A stretch of DNA of 14,571 nucleotides from contig JAZNXI010000156.1 of assembly GCA_045593825.1 (NCBI GenBank), positions 1 to 14,571 on the forward strand, written 5' to 3'. The stretch is from SIG299 sp045593825 (GTDB taxonomy: Bacteria; Bacillota; Clostridia; Lachnospirales; Lachnospiraceae). The position numbers were made by a program, and so were the translations under genes. This document shows positions 1-6,574 of the stretch, one piece after another (the first letter of the stretch is position 1; each line of letters starts with the position of its first letter). Under the pieces are notes generated by a model, which saw only the letters and a list, made by a program, of their open reading frames with translations, was not told where the DNA came from and did not search any database.

Positions 1-57
1 GGACTTCTTCTCGATGGTCTGTCTACCTTTTCTAACTAACTGGTTAAATGTAGGCAT
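1..57 (-). CDS. rpsL: 30S ribosomal protein S12, N-terminal fragment (cut by window edge)
   Basis: Only the first 19 codons are in the window. They read MPTFNQLVRKGRQTIEKKS, the near-invariant N-terminus of bacterial S12, a protein of the decoding centre of the small ribosomal subunit. The ATG at 57-55 is preceded by an AGGAGGTG ribosome binding site at 72-65, which fixes the start. It lies at the end of a leader of about 140 nt behind a perfect consensus promoter, so this is probably the first gene of the str operon (rpsL-rpsG-fusA-tuf by family knowledge; the rest is outside the window). The gene is cut by the window edge and shows no sign of being broken. Confidence 0.96.
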   Translation of the reverse strand, partial: MPTFNQLVRKGRQTIEKKS

Positions 58-199
58 TAATCTTCACCTCCTGAATTATTTCCTTTCTGCCGTATTTTAT
101 ACGACATCCTGGTTACATAAATAGGCCGCGCAACTATTAAACTAGTCACTTTTGCGTTTCATATTTGGGCGCACAAAAAGAACACGCCAAACACACGCA
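58..199 (-). promoter_or_regulatory. rpsL 5' leader with nested hairpins
   Basis: This untranslated leader lies between the predicted transcription start (about 200-198) and the S12 start codon. It can form an outer stem (201-195 with 157-151, TTTGCGT/ACGCAAA) and an inner stem (191-185 with 171-164, TTTGGCG/CGCCCAAA with one bulged C and a 13-nt loop). A separate small hairpin, CGTAT-AAA-ATACG, lies at 103-91 just before the Shine-Dalgarno. If transcription starts at 198, three pairs of the outer stem are lost. Leaders of this size often carry ribosomal protein autoregulation, but I do not recognise a named family here. Confidence 0.55.
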
Positions 200-205
200 A
201 AGTAT

Positions 206-234
206 ATTATATCTTGAACTAATGCAAGTGTCAA
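206..234 (-). promoter_or_regulatory. Perfect consensus sigma-A promoter of rpsL
   Basis: On the minus strand TTGACA (234-229) is followed by a 17-nt spacer and TATAAT (211-206), an exact match to both boxes at optimal spacing. It sits just after the terminator of the CotH-family gene and upstream of rpsL, as expected for a highly expressed ribosomal protein operon. Confidence 0.93.
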
Positions 235-245
235 GCAAAAGTTTT

Positions 246-279
246 AAGAAAAAAAGCAGGAAAACAAATTCCTGCTTTT
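246..279 (-). terminator. Intrinsic terminator after the CotH-family lipoprotein gene
   Basis: The minus-strand transcript forms GCAGGAA-TTTGTT-TTCCTGC (275-269 with 262-256), extendable by A-U pairs, followed directly by seven Ts. It starts about 10 nt after the stop codon at 290 and separates that operon from the rpsL promoter. Confidence 0.93.
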
Positions 280-289
280 CTGCTTTATT

Positions 290-2143
290 TTACTCTAATT
301 CAATTCCAAAAAAATCTTCCATATACTCAGTGACATAGTCACCGCGGATTTTTGCAAATTCCTTTATCTTTTTGATGCTTGCATTGGTATTTCCGGTGCT
401 TGCCCAAATCTCTGCGCCTTCTTTTTTCAATTCTTTCAAATGCTCCAGAAAATAAGGAAGCTCTGTATCCCGTTCTGCACACATGGCATCCAGAGTCTCA
501 CATACGCTTTCGTAGGAAAGGGCACCGTCCCTGTATTCCAGCATTTTATTGATAAAGTAGGTTCTGCAGTCTTCACGTTTTAACAGGCCTGCCAACAAGG
601 CGGAATACCTTTTTCCGGAAGGAGACAACACCTGATAAATATCGTTTCTGTCGGCGGCATCCTCCGGGTTTGTATAGGTAGCAAATCCCGTGTCCGCATC
701 ATGCATCAGAAAACGCCAACGGCCATCCTTTTCGCCGGTACCATATTCCTCGCCTTCTGCCGCATAATAACGGAAGCAGCGGTAGTTACCGCCCGGCCAG
801 TCATAATTGGAAATATACATATTAAAGGACATGTAATCCAAATAATTCTCCACATCAATCCAGTCGCAAACCTGAGCATAAATCTCATCATCGGTCAAAT
901 CAGCCTTGGAAAACTTGGCATAAGTACGGTTGTATTCTCTCGCCGCCTCGTACTCTTCCTCATCAGTTTTCAAGGACTTATAAGTATCGGAGCCTTCCAA
1001 TACAATATATTCTCCGGCACTGTCTCCGTTACGCTTCTGGAAGTATTTATCACAATAAGACTCATGCAGCCAGAACAAGCCGTAATATTCCCCGTTTAAA
1101 TATGCCACTGCAGGAACCACAGCTTCATAGGCCGCAAAGCCCGCATTCCCTGCAAGCCGCTGGGCCAATTCATCCCGCAAAAAGCCCCGTTGGAAATCAT
1201 CACCGGAATTTCTGAGTACCAGCTTGTCATATTTCTTAATCAGTTTTTTCCCATCTACCGTAGTGGAACCAAACACAGAAATTCCAAAGGTTCCCTTTCC
1301 TTCCTGGTATTCCTTGCGGGCATGGAATTTCAACGATTTCACAGGAAATTCCCTGGATGCATTACCAAACACACGCACGCCGGCATATTGTGCAAACAAA
1401 GGCTTTCCGTCTGCAGTAAGTGCCTCCACCGAAACCATCCGTTCCGATTCTCTTCCCCGCTGCTTATAATTTTCCCCATACAAAATACCGTCCGGTTCCC
1501 CGGTTAATTCTGCCGGTTCTCCGCTAATAGAGAAAATAACGGTAGAATAGCGTTCCTCCACATGGGCTCCCACAAAATACGTGTGCACATAGGTTTCAGA
1601 GCTGCTGCCATCCGTATACCATGCCTTTGCCCTGATGGTGTATACCAGTGGCGAAGCCTCTTCCGTTCCTTCCAGCAATAACGCTGTTTCATACCGGGTT
1701 CCCTCTTCCAAAGGTTCACTGCCGTCCATGGTGTAAGTAATATATCCCTCTCTGGCTTCTGCTATTTCCAGCTCCACCAAAAGATTTTCAGCAAAGAAGT
1801 AGCCTGCCTCCGAAAACGTAACCTCGCCCTTTGTTCCTCTCCACACCGGTGTTGGCGATGGTGTCGGCGTCGGAGTACTGGTTGGTGTCGGCGTCAGCGT
1901 TGGTGTCGGACTTTCCGTTGGAGGCAGTGTTTCCGCCGGTGTCGGTGTTGTATACTCCGGTTCCTCCGTCGGTGCCGGTATTTCCGTATTAGTTGGTACA
2001 ATAATCGGCGTAGGAGTAGAAGCCGCAATTATGGTCGGTTTTATTTCCTGTATCTGCGGCGGATTCTCATTACATGCCGCCAAGCCCAGCAAAATACCTG
2101 ATATAATTCCTAATAAACCCAGATTTTTTCTCTTGTATTTCAC
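290..2143 (-). CDS. Lipoprotein with CHB_HEX-like domain and CotH kinase-like domain
   Basis: The predicted 617-residue surface lipoprotein has a basic N-terminus, a hydrophobic stretch and the lipobox LAAC (lipidated Cys24). A Pro/Thr-rich linker follows (about 36-99), then a small beta domain resembling CHB_HEX_C-type modules (about 107-192, with YTMDGSEP) and a CotH kinase-like region (about 198-600). Family-typical blocks include VFGNASREFPVKSLKF (258-273), LRNSGDDFQRGFLRDEL (310-326), SNYDWPGGNY (445-454) and the acidic HDADTGF (481-487). Asp448, Asp482 and Asp484 are the likely ATP/metal-site acids by analogy with CotH, which phosphorylates spore coat proteins; kinase activity here is inference. 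The start is GTG at 2143-2141 with AAGGAG seven nt upstream. It lies 25 bp after the alpha-galactosidase gene, probably as the last gene of that operon. Confidence 0.86.
   Translation of the reverse strand: MKYKRKNLGLLGIISGILLGLAACNENPPQIQEIKPTIIAASTPTPIIVPTNTEIPAPTEEPEYTTPTPAETLPPTESPTPTLTPTPTSTPTPTPSPTPVWRGTKGEVTFSEAGYFFAENLLVELEIAEAREGYITYTMDGSEPLEEGTRYETALLLEGTEEASPLVYTIRAKAWYTDGSSSETYVHTYFVGAHVEERYSTVIFSISGEPAELTGEPDGILYGENYKQRGRESERMVSVEALTADGKPLFAQYAGVRVFGNASREFPVKSLKFHARKEYQEGKGTFGISVFGSTTVDGKKLIKKYDKLVLRNSGDDFQRGFLRDELAQRLAGNAGFAAYEAVVPAVAYLNGEYYGLFWLHESYCDKYFQKRNGDSAGEYIVLEGSDTYKSLKTDEEEYEAAREYNRTYAKFSKADLTDDEIYAQVCDWIDVENYLDYMSFNMYISNYDWPGGNYRCFRYYAAEGEEYGTGEKDGRWRFLMHDADTGFATYTNPEDAADRNDIYQVLSPSGKRYSALLAGLLKREDCRTYFINKMLEYRDGALSYESVCETLDAMCAERDTELPYFLEHLKELKKEGAEIWASTGNTNASIKKIKEFAKIRGDYVTEYMEDFFGIELE
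1847..2020 (-). repeat. Degenerate tandem repeats encoding the Pro/Thr linker
   Basis: The DNA encoding residues 42-99 of the CotH-family lipoprotein is an imperfect run of short units alternating proline and threonine codons, densest at 1912-1847. It makes an extended, protease-resistant spacer between the lipid anchor and the folded domains. Such tracts can change length by slippage. Confidence 0.8.
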
Positions 2144-2168
2144 GTCTTTTCTCCTTACCTTATAACAA

Positions 2169-4592
2169 TTACTGCTTAACTTCTTCTATATAATAGATTG
2201 CCGCATCATAATCCTGATACAACCCGGTGCCCGCATTATAACCGGTGCCTGCAAAGGTCTCAGCCAAATGCATACCGGCTTTATTAAGAAGAGAACCGCT
2301 GACGGTTACATCTTCTTTCGCCCCATCCATTTTAACAAACTTTGCAATGGTGTCATGAAGCAGGGAATCCTGTTTGATATGAATCGGCGCAATCATGTTA
2401 ATCAGTTCGCCAAACCGGTGCAAATCATGCTTTACCGGAATGTTATAAAAATGATAGGTTGCTTCATTCTTTAAGCCTCTGGTTTTTAATACATGGTGAC
2501 CGGAATGCGGAGTTACCTGACCCTGCACCGTAACTGCCACCGCCTGTTCTCCATCCTCAGAAACTGCCATCCATTTTACCAGGTCTTTGTCGAAGTTCTT
2601 CTGATATGCCCGGTCACGCTCCTGCACGCTGCCGCCCAACCGGTACCACCGGCCAAACTGCAGTATTTTTCTCCACTGCTTGTACAGGGCAATCTGTGCC
2701 TTCATCTCTGCCAGTTCTTCTTTGGATGCATCACTGATATTGGTTTCATAACCAAGTACACCAAAGGACGCCACCGCATAACGTGTGGATAACGGAGTGT
2801 TTCTCAGTGTCTGATGGTTTGGACATCCGGACACATGGGCTCCGATAACCGACTGTGGATAACCGTAGCTGTAACCGTTCTGGATGCCGATTCTTGCAAT
2901 GGCATCGGAATCATCACTGGCCCAAATTTGTGGGAAATAGCTTAATATACCCAAGTCAAACCGGTTACCGCCGGAGGCACAGCCTTCAAACAATATATTC
3001 GGAAACTTTTGCACCAGTGTTCCCATCAACCGGTACAACCCCTGCATGTAGCGGTATAAAAACTCACCCTGCCGCTCTTTCGGAAGGGTTTGGGAATAAA
3101 TATCCGTAAAATTACGGTTCATATCCCATTTTACATAGTCCGCGGCTGACTGCTCAAACACATTGCTCATACTCTCAATGAGATAATCTACCACTTCACC
3201 GTTGGATAAGTCAAGCAGCATTTGGTTTCTGCCCTCAGCGTGAGCCTTTTCCGGAATCCGGACTGCCCACTCCGGATGTGCCCGGTACAAGTCGGAATTT
3301 TCATTCACCATCTCCGGTTCCACCCAGATACCAAACAGTAGTCCCCGTTGCTTTACCTTCTTGGCAATGCCCTTCAGACCGTTTGGAAGCTTCTTTTCAT
3401 CAGCGGTCCAGTCGCCCAGGGAACTGGTATCGTCATTTCTTCCCTTAAACCAGCCGTCATCCAGCACCAAAAGCTCAATGCCGATGTCTGCCGCCGCGGA
3501 AGCCAGCTTGGAAATCTTCGCTTCATTTACGTGGAAATACAATGCCTCCCAGGAATTAAGAAGCACCGGACGCTCCTTCTTTTTCCACTCGCCCCGCACA
3601 ATATGCTCCCTGACAAACCGGTGCATGGACATACTGATTCCCTCGTAACCCGTATCGGAATACGTCATCACCGCCTCCGGCGCATACAGTTCCTCTCCTT
3701 CTTTTAACAGGAACCAATTGTCTTCCGGACGCATACCGGTTACGATATGTGTCTTGCCATGGGAAGTCAGTTCTACCACTTCCTTATGACCACCGGAATA
3801 AATCAGATTAAATCCATACACTTCGCCGCTGTATTCTCCCGCCCCGGGTTCACTGACCATAAAGAACGGATTTTGCCGGTTGGAAGAAAATCCGGTGCCG
3901 GAATCAATAACATATTTACCTCCGGCAAAACACATTTCCTCTGCTCTCATTTCTCTTGCCCAATCGCCGTGGAAGGAGGTTACCTTGGCCCGCTCCCACT
4001 CTAAATCCAGCTGCAGACTCATCAGGCGGCGCACAATAATATCCTCCTCACCGGAGTTGATGAGTCTGGCGGAACGGGTAATGCAATCGCAATCTTCAAA
4101 GGCAGTGTATACCAGTTCTAAAACCGCATCACTGTTGTTGTCTTTACATTTGATAACCAGGGATTTTGCAATGGCATCCGGATTAGCTGCCGGCGCAATG
4201 CTTCCTGCACTTTCTTCAAAATAAGATGCCGGAAGCCCTTCCGGAGAAACCTTCTCTGTACGGATGACATGCTGCCAGTAGCGGAAATCAGAAGTTCTGC
4301 TGCCATCAGCAAGCTCTAATTCTGCAAAAGCCTCTCTCATGTCACCCTTGCCCCGGGTGGAAAATTCCAGACTTGTATCATCTAATGCCAAGGTCGGCAC
4401 CTCTTTACTAAGTACCGTGGAACAGCCGTTTGGATTCGGGCACTTCTGCACCAATGCCGTCCATGCATCTCCGGAGAGGTCGATTTTTGCTCCGTAATAT
4501 AAATGCTGCAACAACCCTAAGTCATCCACGAAAAAAACATAACTTGTATTGTTGGTTTCCAGAACAAATAACTTGTCTTTTTCTCTTATCAT
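2169..4592 (-). CDS. GH36 alpha-galactosidase, cytoplasmic
   Basis: This enzyme removes terminal alpha-1,6-galactose from melibiose, raffinose-family sugars and similar oligosaccharides by a retaining mechanism. The protein is 807 residues from the preferred start, within the usual 700-800 range of full-length GH36 enzymes. Hallmarks are NSWEALYF (346-353), LDDGWF (377-382), the nucleophile Asp490 in KWDMNRNF, CASGGNRFDLG (538-548), the acid/base Asp560 in WASDDSDA, and GAHVSGCPNHQT (584-595). There is no signal peptide, so it should act on imported sugars. I prefer ATG 4592-4590 over the in-frame ATG at 4607: it overlaps the upstream stop as ATGA and has GGGGAG seven nt before it. No sugar transporter or regulator is adjacent, which is unusual for a dedicated alpha-galactoside operon. 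Functional class is secure; exact substrate is not. Confidence 0.95.
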   Translation of the reverse strand: MIREKDKLFVLETNNTSYVFFVDDLGLLQHLYYGAKIDLSGDAWTALVQKCPNPNGCSTVLSKEVPTLALDDTSLEFSTRGKGDMREAFAELELADGSRTSDFRYWQHVIRTEKVSPEGLPASYFEESAGSIAPAANPDAIAKSLVIKCKDNNSDAVLELVYTAFEDCDCITRSARLINSGEEDIIVRRLMSLQLDLEWERAKVTSFHGDWAREMRAEEMCFAGGKYVIDSGTGFSSNRQNPFFMVSEPGAGEYSGEVYGFNLIYSGGHKEVVELTSHGKTHIVTGMRPEDNWFLLKEGEELYAPEAVMTYSDTGYEGISMSMHRFVREHIVRGEWKKKERPVLLNSWEALYFHVNEAKISKLASAAADIGIELLVLDDGWFKGRNDDTSSLGDWTADEKKLPNGLKGIAKKVKQRGLLFGIWVEPEMVNENSDLYRAHPEWAVRIPEKAHAEGRNQMLLDLSNGEVVDYLIESMSNVFEQSAADYVKWDMNRNFTDIYSQTLPKERQGEFLYRYMQGLYRLMGTLVQKFPNILFEGCASGGNRFDLGILSYFPQIWASDDSDAIARIGIQNGYSYGYPQSVIGAHVSGCPNHQTLRNTPLSTRYAVASFGVLGYETNISDASKEELAEMKAQIALYKQWRKILQFGRWYRLGGSVQERDRAYQKNFDKDLVKWMAVSEDGEQAVAVTVQGQVTPHSGHHVLKTRGLKNEATYHFYNIPVKHDLHRFGELINMIAPIHIKQDSLLHDTIAKFVKMDGAKEDVTVSGSLLNKAGMHLAETFAGTGYNAGTGLYQDYDAAIYYIEEVKQ

Positions 4593-5716
4593 TGTTTTTC
4601 TCCCCATTTTTTCTCTACAAACTCTGCTTCCTCTATTTCCGGATCCCTATCCTGCGCTTCCTGGCCCGCCAATTCCTTTTCCCATAAAACGCGGTATTTC
4701 TCTGCTTCTTCCGGTTGTTTATCAATATATTTAAAATACAGATACAGGCTTCTGTAATCCTCGCTTGCCCTGGCAAATCCTAAGATTTCCTTTTCGTTTT
4801 CATAATATTGCCTTATCATTTCTACGTCATCATATAATGCCATTTTAATAAAAAGCAGACGTACGGCTACAGCAAGTCTGACCTTATTCAAACGCATTCC
4901 CGGAAGCAAAACCGACTCTGCGAATCTTTCCGCTTCCTCATACTGCCTATGGTAGTATAAATATTGAAAATGGTAGCAGGCCAGCCATTCGGTATTTTGA
5001 TCCACAATGGCATACCACGGCTCCCACGCAAACCACTCCTTTGGCATTTCCTGAAACCTCTCGCCCATCGACGAGGAATAAGTAATTTGAAGCATGATAC
5101 GACGTACTCTTTTGTTCCATGGTTGGAATCCCAGTACCAAAGTATCCCATTCCACAAGAAGTTGTTCCAACACCCAGGCTGCAGGGTCAATCAAGGTTAA
5201 CACGCAGGCAAACAGTAAAACTGCCATCCCGGCTGTTGCCTTCTTTGGTGAAACATAGAAAATTGCCAATCCCAAAATTGCAACAAGCATTAAGCCAATA
5301 CTGCCGCCAAACCAATAGGAAAGTAGGGAATAACGCTCTCCTTCCACCATCGGAGGAAGCATTATTAACCTTCCGCTTTTATTATAATTCTTTGCTTTAC
5401 TTATTTTCAGCTTTCCTTTTTTCCGCTTTATTAATACCCAATGATACCAAAAGGAACTAAAGCGGTAACCTGCCAGTTTACTGAATAAAAATTTGAAAAG
5501 AAACGCCAGCCAGCCGGTAATCCATTCCGTCAAAAAATATACCGCAGCCATTACTGCAACACTGACTACGATATTCCACCAGCCCCAGGATGTTTTTGTG
5601 TTCAGCCACTTGGCAAGTAACCCCATGGATACGCCTGCGCAAAGCATCCGGAGCATCCATAAAATGCCCCATACATAGGGCCAAAGATACGCATAGCTCC
5701 TCTTTTGAAAATTCAT
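4589..5716 (-). CDS. Membrane protein of unknown family with helical-repeat-like C-terminal region
   Basis: I do not recognise this protein. From the preferred start (ATG 5716, MNFQKRSYAYLW) it has 375 residues. The N-terminal half has several hydrophobic segments: about residues 8-33, a pair around 45-80 and a pair around 145-195. Between them is a basic loop (KRKKGKLKISKAKNYNKSGR) that is probably cytoplasmic. The rest, from about residue 200, is soluble, rich in Tyr, Trp, Glu and Arg, and made of amphipathic helix pairs that look like TPR-type repeats (for example YLYYHRQYEEAERFAESVL and YLYFKYIDKQPEEAEKY). A longer reading from 5773 is rejected because it would begin inside the predicted promoter. 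The gene overlaps the alpha-galactosidase gene by ATGA, so the two are probably translationally coupled. A scaffold or partner-binding role is only a guess. Confidence 0.82.
   Translation of the reverse strand: MNFQKRSYAYLWPYVWGILWMLRMLCAGVSMGLLAKWLNTKTSWGWWNIVVSVAVMAAVYFLTEWITGWLAFLFKFLFSKLAGYRFSSFWYHWVLIKRKKGKLKISKAKNYNKSGRLIMLPPMVEGERYSLLSYWFGGSIGLMLVAILGLAIFYVSPKKATAGMAVLLFACVLTLIDPAAWVLEQLLVEWDTLVLGFQPWNKRVRRIMLQITYSSSMGERFQEMPKEWFAWEPWYAIVDQNTEWLACYHFQYLYYHRQYEEAERFAESVLLPGMRLNKVRLAVAVRLLFIKMALYDDVEMIRQYYENEKEILGFARASEDYRSLYLYFKYIDKQPEEAEKYRVLWEKELAGQEAQDRDPEIEEAEFVEKKWGEKQ
4600..4605 (-). promoter_or_regulatory. Ribosome binding site that decides the GH36 start
   Basis: GGGGAG lies inside the end of the upstream membrane protein gene, seven nt before ATG 4592. 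That ATG shares bases with the upstream TGA (ATGA), a typical translational coupling arrangement. The alternative ATG at 4607 has only a weak AGAGAAA upstream. Confidence 0.75.
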
Positions 5717-5725
5717 ATTTGTATT

Positions 5726-5730
5726 CTCCC
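5726..5730 (-). promoter_or_regulatory. Ribosome binding site that decides the membrane protein start
   Basis: GGGAG lies nine nt upstream of ATG 5716. The earlier in-frame ATG pair at 5773-5768 lies within the spacer of the promoter, before the expected transcription start, and has no comparable site. Confidence 0.7.
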
Positions 5731-5751
5731 TTAAAATCCTACTTTGTCCAC

Positions 5752-5780
5752 AGTATACCGCAAAACACATCATTGTTCAA
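5752..5780 (-). promoter_or_regulatory. Sigma-A promoter of the membrane protein / GH36 / CotH-family operon
   Basis: On the minus strand TTGAAC (5780-5775) is followed by a 17-nt spacer and TATACT (5757-5752). It lies between the isomerase terminator and the membrane protein start codon. The expected transcription start is near 5745, giving a leader of about 30 nt. Confidence 0.72.
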
Positions 5781-5813
5781 TAGAGTAACACGATAAAGCA
5801 TCAACAACTCCGC

Positions 5814-5849
5814 AAAAGAAAACTGCCCGGCAGCCACCGGACAGTTTTT
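5814..5849 (-). terminator. Intrinsic terminator after the isomerase gene
   Basis: On the minus strand ACTGTCCGG pairs with CCGGGCAGT around the loop TGGCTG (5845-5837 with 5830-5822), including one U-G wobble and flanking A-U pairs. It is followed by TTTTCTTTT. It closes the rnf/isomerase transcription unit. Confidence 0.9.
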
Positions 5850-5869
5850 GTTTTATCAATTATTATATG

Positions 5870-6508
5870 TTACGCTAAAATTTCCTTTACAACCTCAGCT
5901 AACTTCTCGCACTTGCAATTTGCAAAGAAATATTCCCGGAACTTAGCACCTGCTAAAGCACCCTTCACTAAATCTCTGTCGATTTCCTTTAAGATATCGC
6001 AAAGGTCACGGTATGTTACACCCTTTACCGCATTTAAGATTTCACGGTTCTTCTTCATGATGGCAGCACGCTCTCTTGGGTAGCCCTGACCGCTTTCTTC
6101 GCAGTAAAGCTTCTCAAAGATATACTCTAAGTTCTTTTCGCCGCCCCAGCCGAAGCCTTTTGCAAACGGAAGAGCAATAGCGTTACCGTCGTTAATCTGA
6201 GAGAAGGTATAAGCGTCCAGCGCATCCTCTACATGACCGCAGATAACACCCGGGAAGGAGTTGCAGGCAAGCATTGCGCCCTCGCCGGTACCGCAGCCGG
6301 TAATTACATAATCTGCTGCGCCGGAATTAAGAAGCACTGCAGTTAAAATACCAACCTGAACGTAGGTTAACTGCTCCTTATCTTCTGCACTGTACATACC
6401 ATAATTGAACACTTCATGGCCCATTGGCTCTACAACACTTCTTAATGCCTTTTCTACAATCGGATTTTTTGCCGCCTGGCTGTTTTCCATAACTAATGCA
6501 ATTTTCAT
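5870..6508 (-). CDS. RpiB/LacA/LacB-family sugar-phosphate isomerase, divergent long form
   Basis: Members of this family interconvert aldose and ketose phosphates (ribose 5-P, galactose 6-P and relatives). The 212-residue protein is longer than the usual 140-170 of RpiB/LacA/LacB; the family fold covers about residues 1-135 and a helical C-terminal extension follows. The strongest signature is VITGCGTGEGAMLACN (68-83), which matches the phosphate/active-site loop and carries Cys72, the likely proton-transfer cysteine. QINDGNAIAL (104-113) matches the HNDAN block. The usual DHAG near the N-terminus reads MENSQ here, and the HND histidine is Ile106, so both histidines linked to ring opening in RpiB are missing. 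The substrate may therefore not be ribose 5-P. The start has GAGGAAA eight nt upstream. The gene lies 66 bp after rnfB with a hairpin between, and is probably partly co-transcribed with rnf. Confidence 0.85.
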   Translation of the reverse strand: MKIALVMENSQAAKNPIVEKALRSVVEPMGHEVFNYGMYSAEDKEQLTYVQVGILTAVLLNSGAADYVITGCGTGEGAMLACNSFPGVICGHVEDALDAYTFSQINDGNAIALPFAKGFGWGGEKNLEYIFEKLYCEESGQGYPRERAAIMKKNREILNAVKGVTYRDLCDILKEIDRDLVKGALAGAKFREYFFANCKCEKLAEVVKEILA

Positions 6509-6533
6509 TTCAATTTCCTCATTTCTAAATAAT

Positions 6534-6561
6534 CAGAAAGCCTGCCGCAGCAGACTTTCTG
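6534..6561 (-). other. Stem-loop between rnfB and the isomerase gene
   Basis: On the minus strand a 12-bp stem CAGAAAGTCTGC/GCAGGCTTTCTG closes a TGCG loop, with one U-G pair that would be an A-C mismatch in the opposite strand, so it is probably built for this RNA. The bases after it (ATTATTTAG) do not form a U-tract. It is therefore more likely an mRNA processing or stability element, or a weak attenuator, than a full terminator. Confidence 0.65.
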
Positions 6562-6574
6562 TTGTAATGCAAAA

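Noticed and set aside
58..289. Small gene or riboswitch between rpsL and the CotH-family gene
   Set aside because: The stretch is fully explained by a terminator, a promoter and the rpsL leader; no aptamer of a known riboswitch class is recognisable.
3348..3707. Plus-strand frames of about 95-119 codons opposite the GH36 gene
   Set aside because: They are antisense to the conserved catalytic domain and their composition follows from the GH36 codons.
4593..4607. Five extra codons at the start of the GH36 gene
   Set aside because: The upstream ATG has a weak ribosome binding site, while ATG 4592 has GGGGAG and the ATGA overlap. The point is not fully decided.
5717..5773. Longer N-terminus for the membrane protein (MMCFAVYCGQSR...)
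   Set aside because: The extra codons fall inside the promoter spacer, -10 box and leader; ATG 5716 has a proper ribosome binding site.
6534..6561. Intrinsic terminator after rnfB
   Set aside because: The stem is strong but no U-tract follows it, so it is listed as a stem-loop of unknown role.
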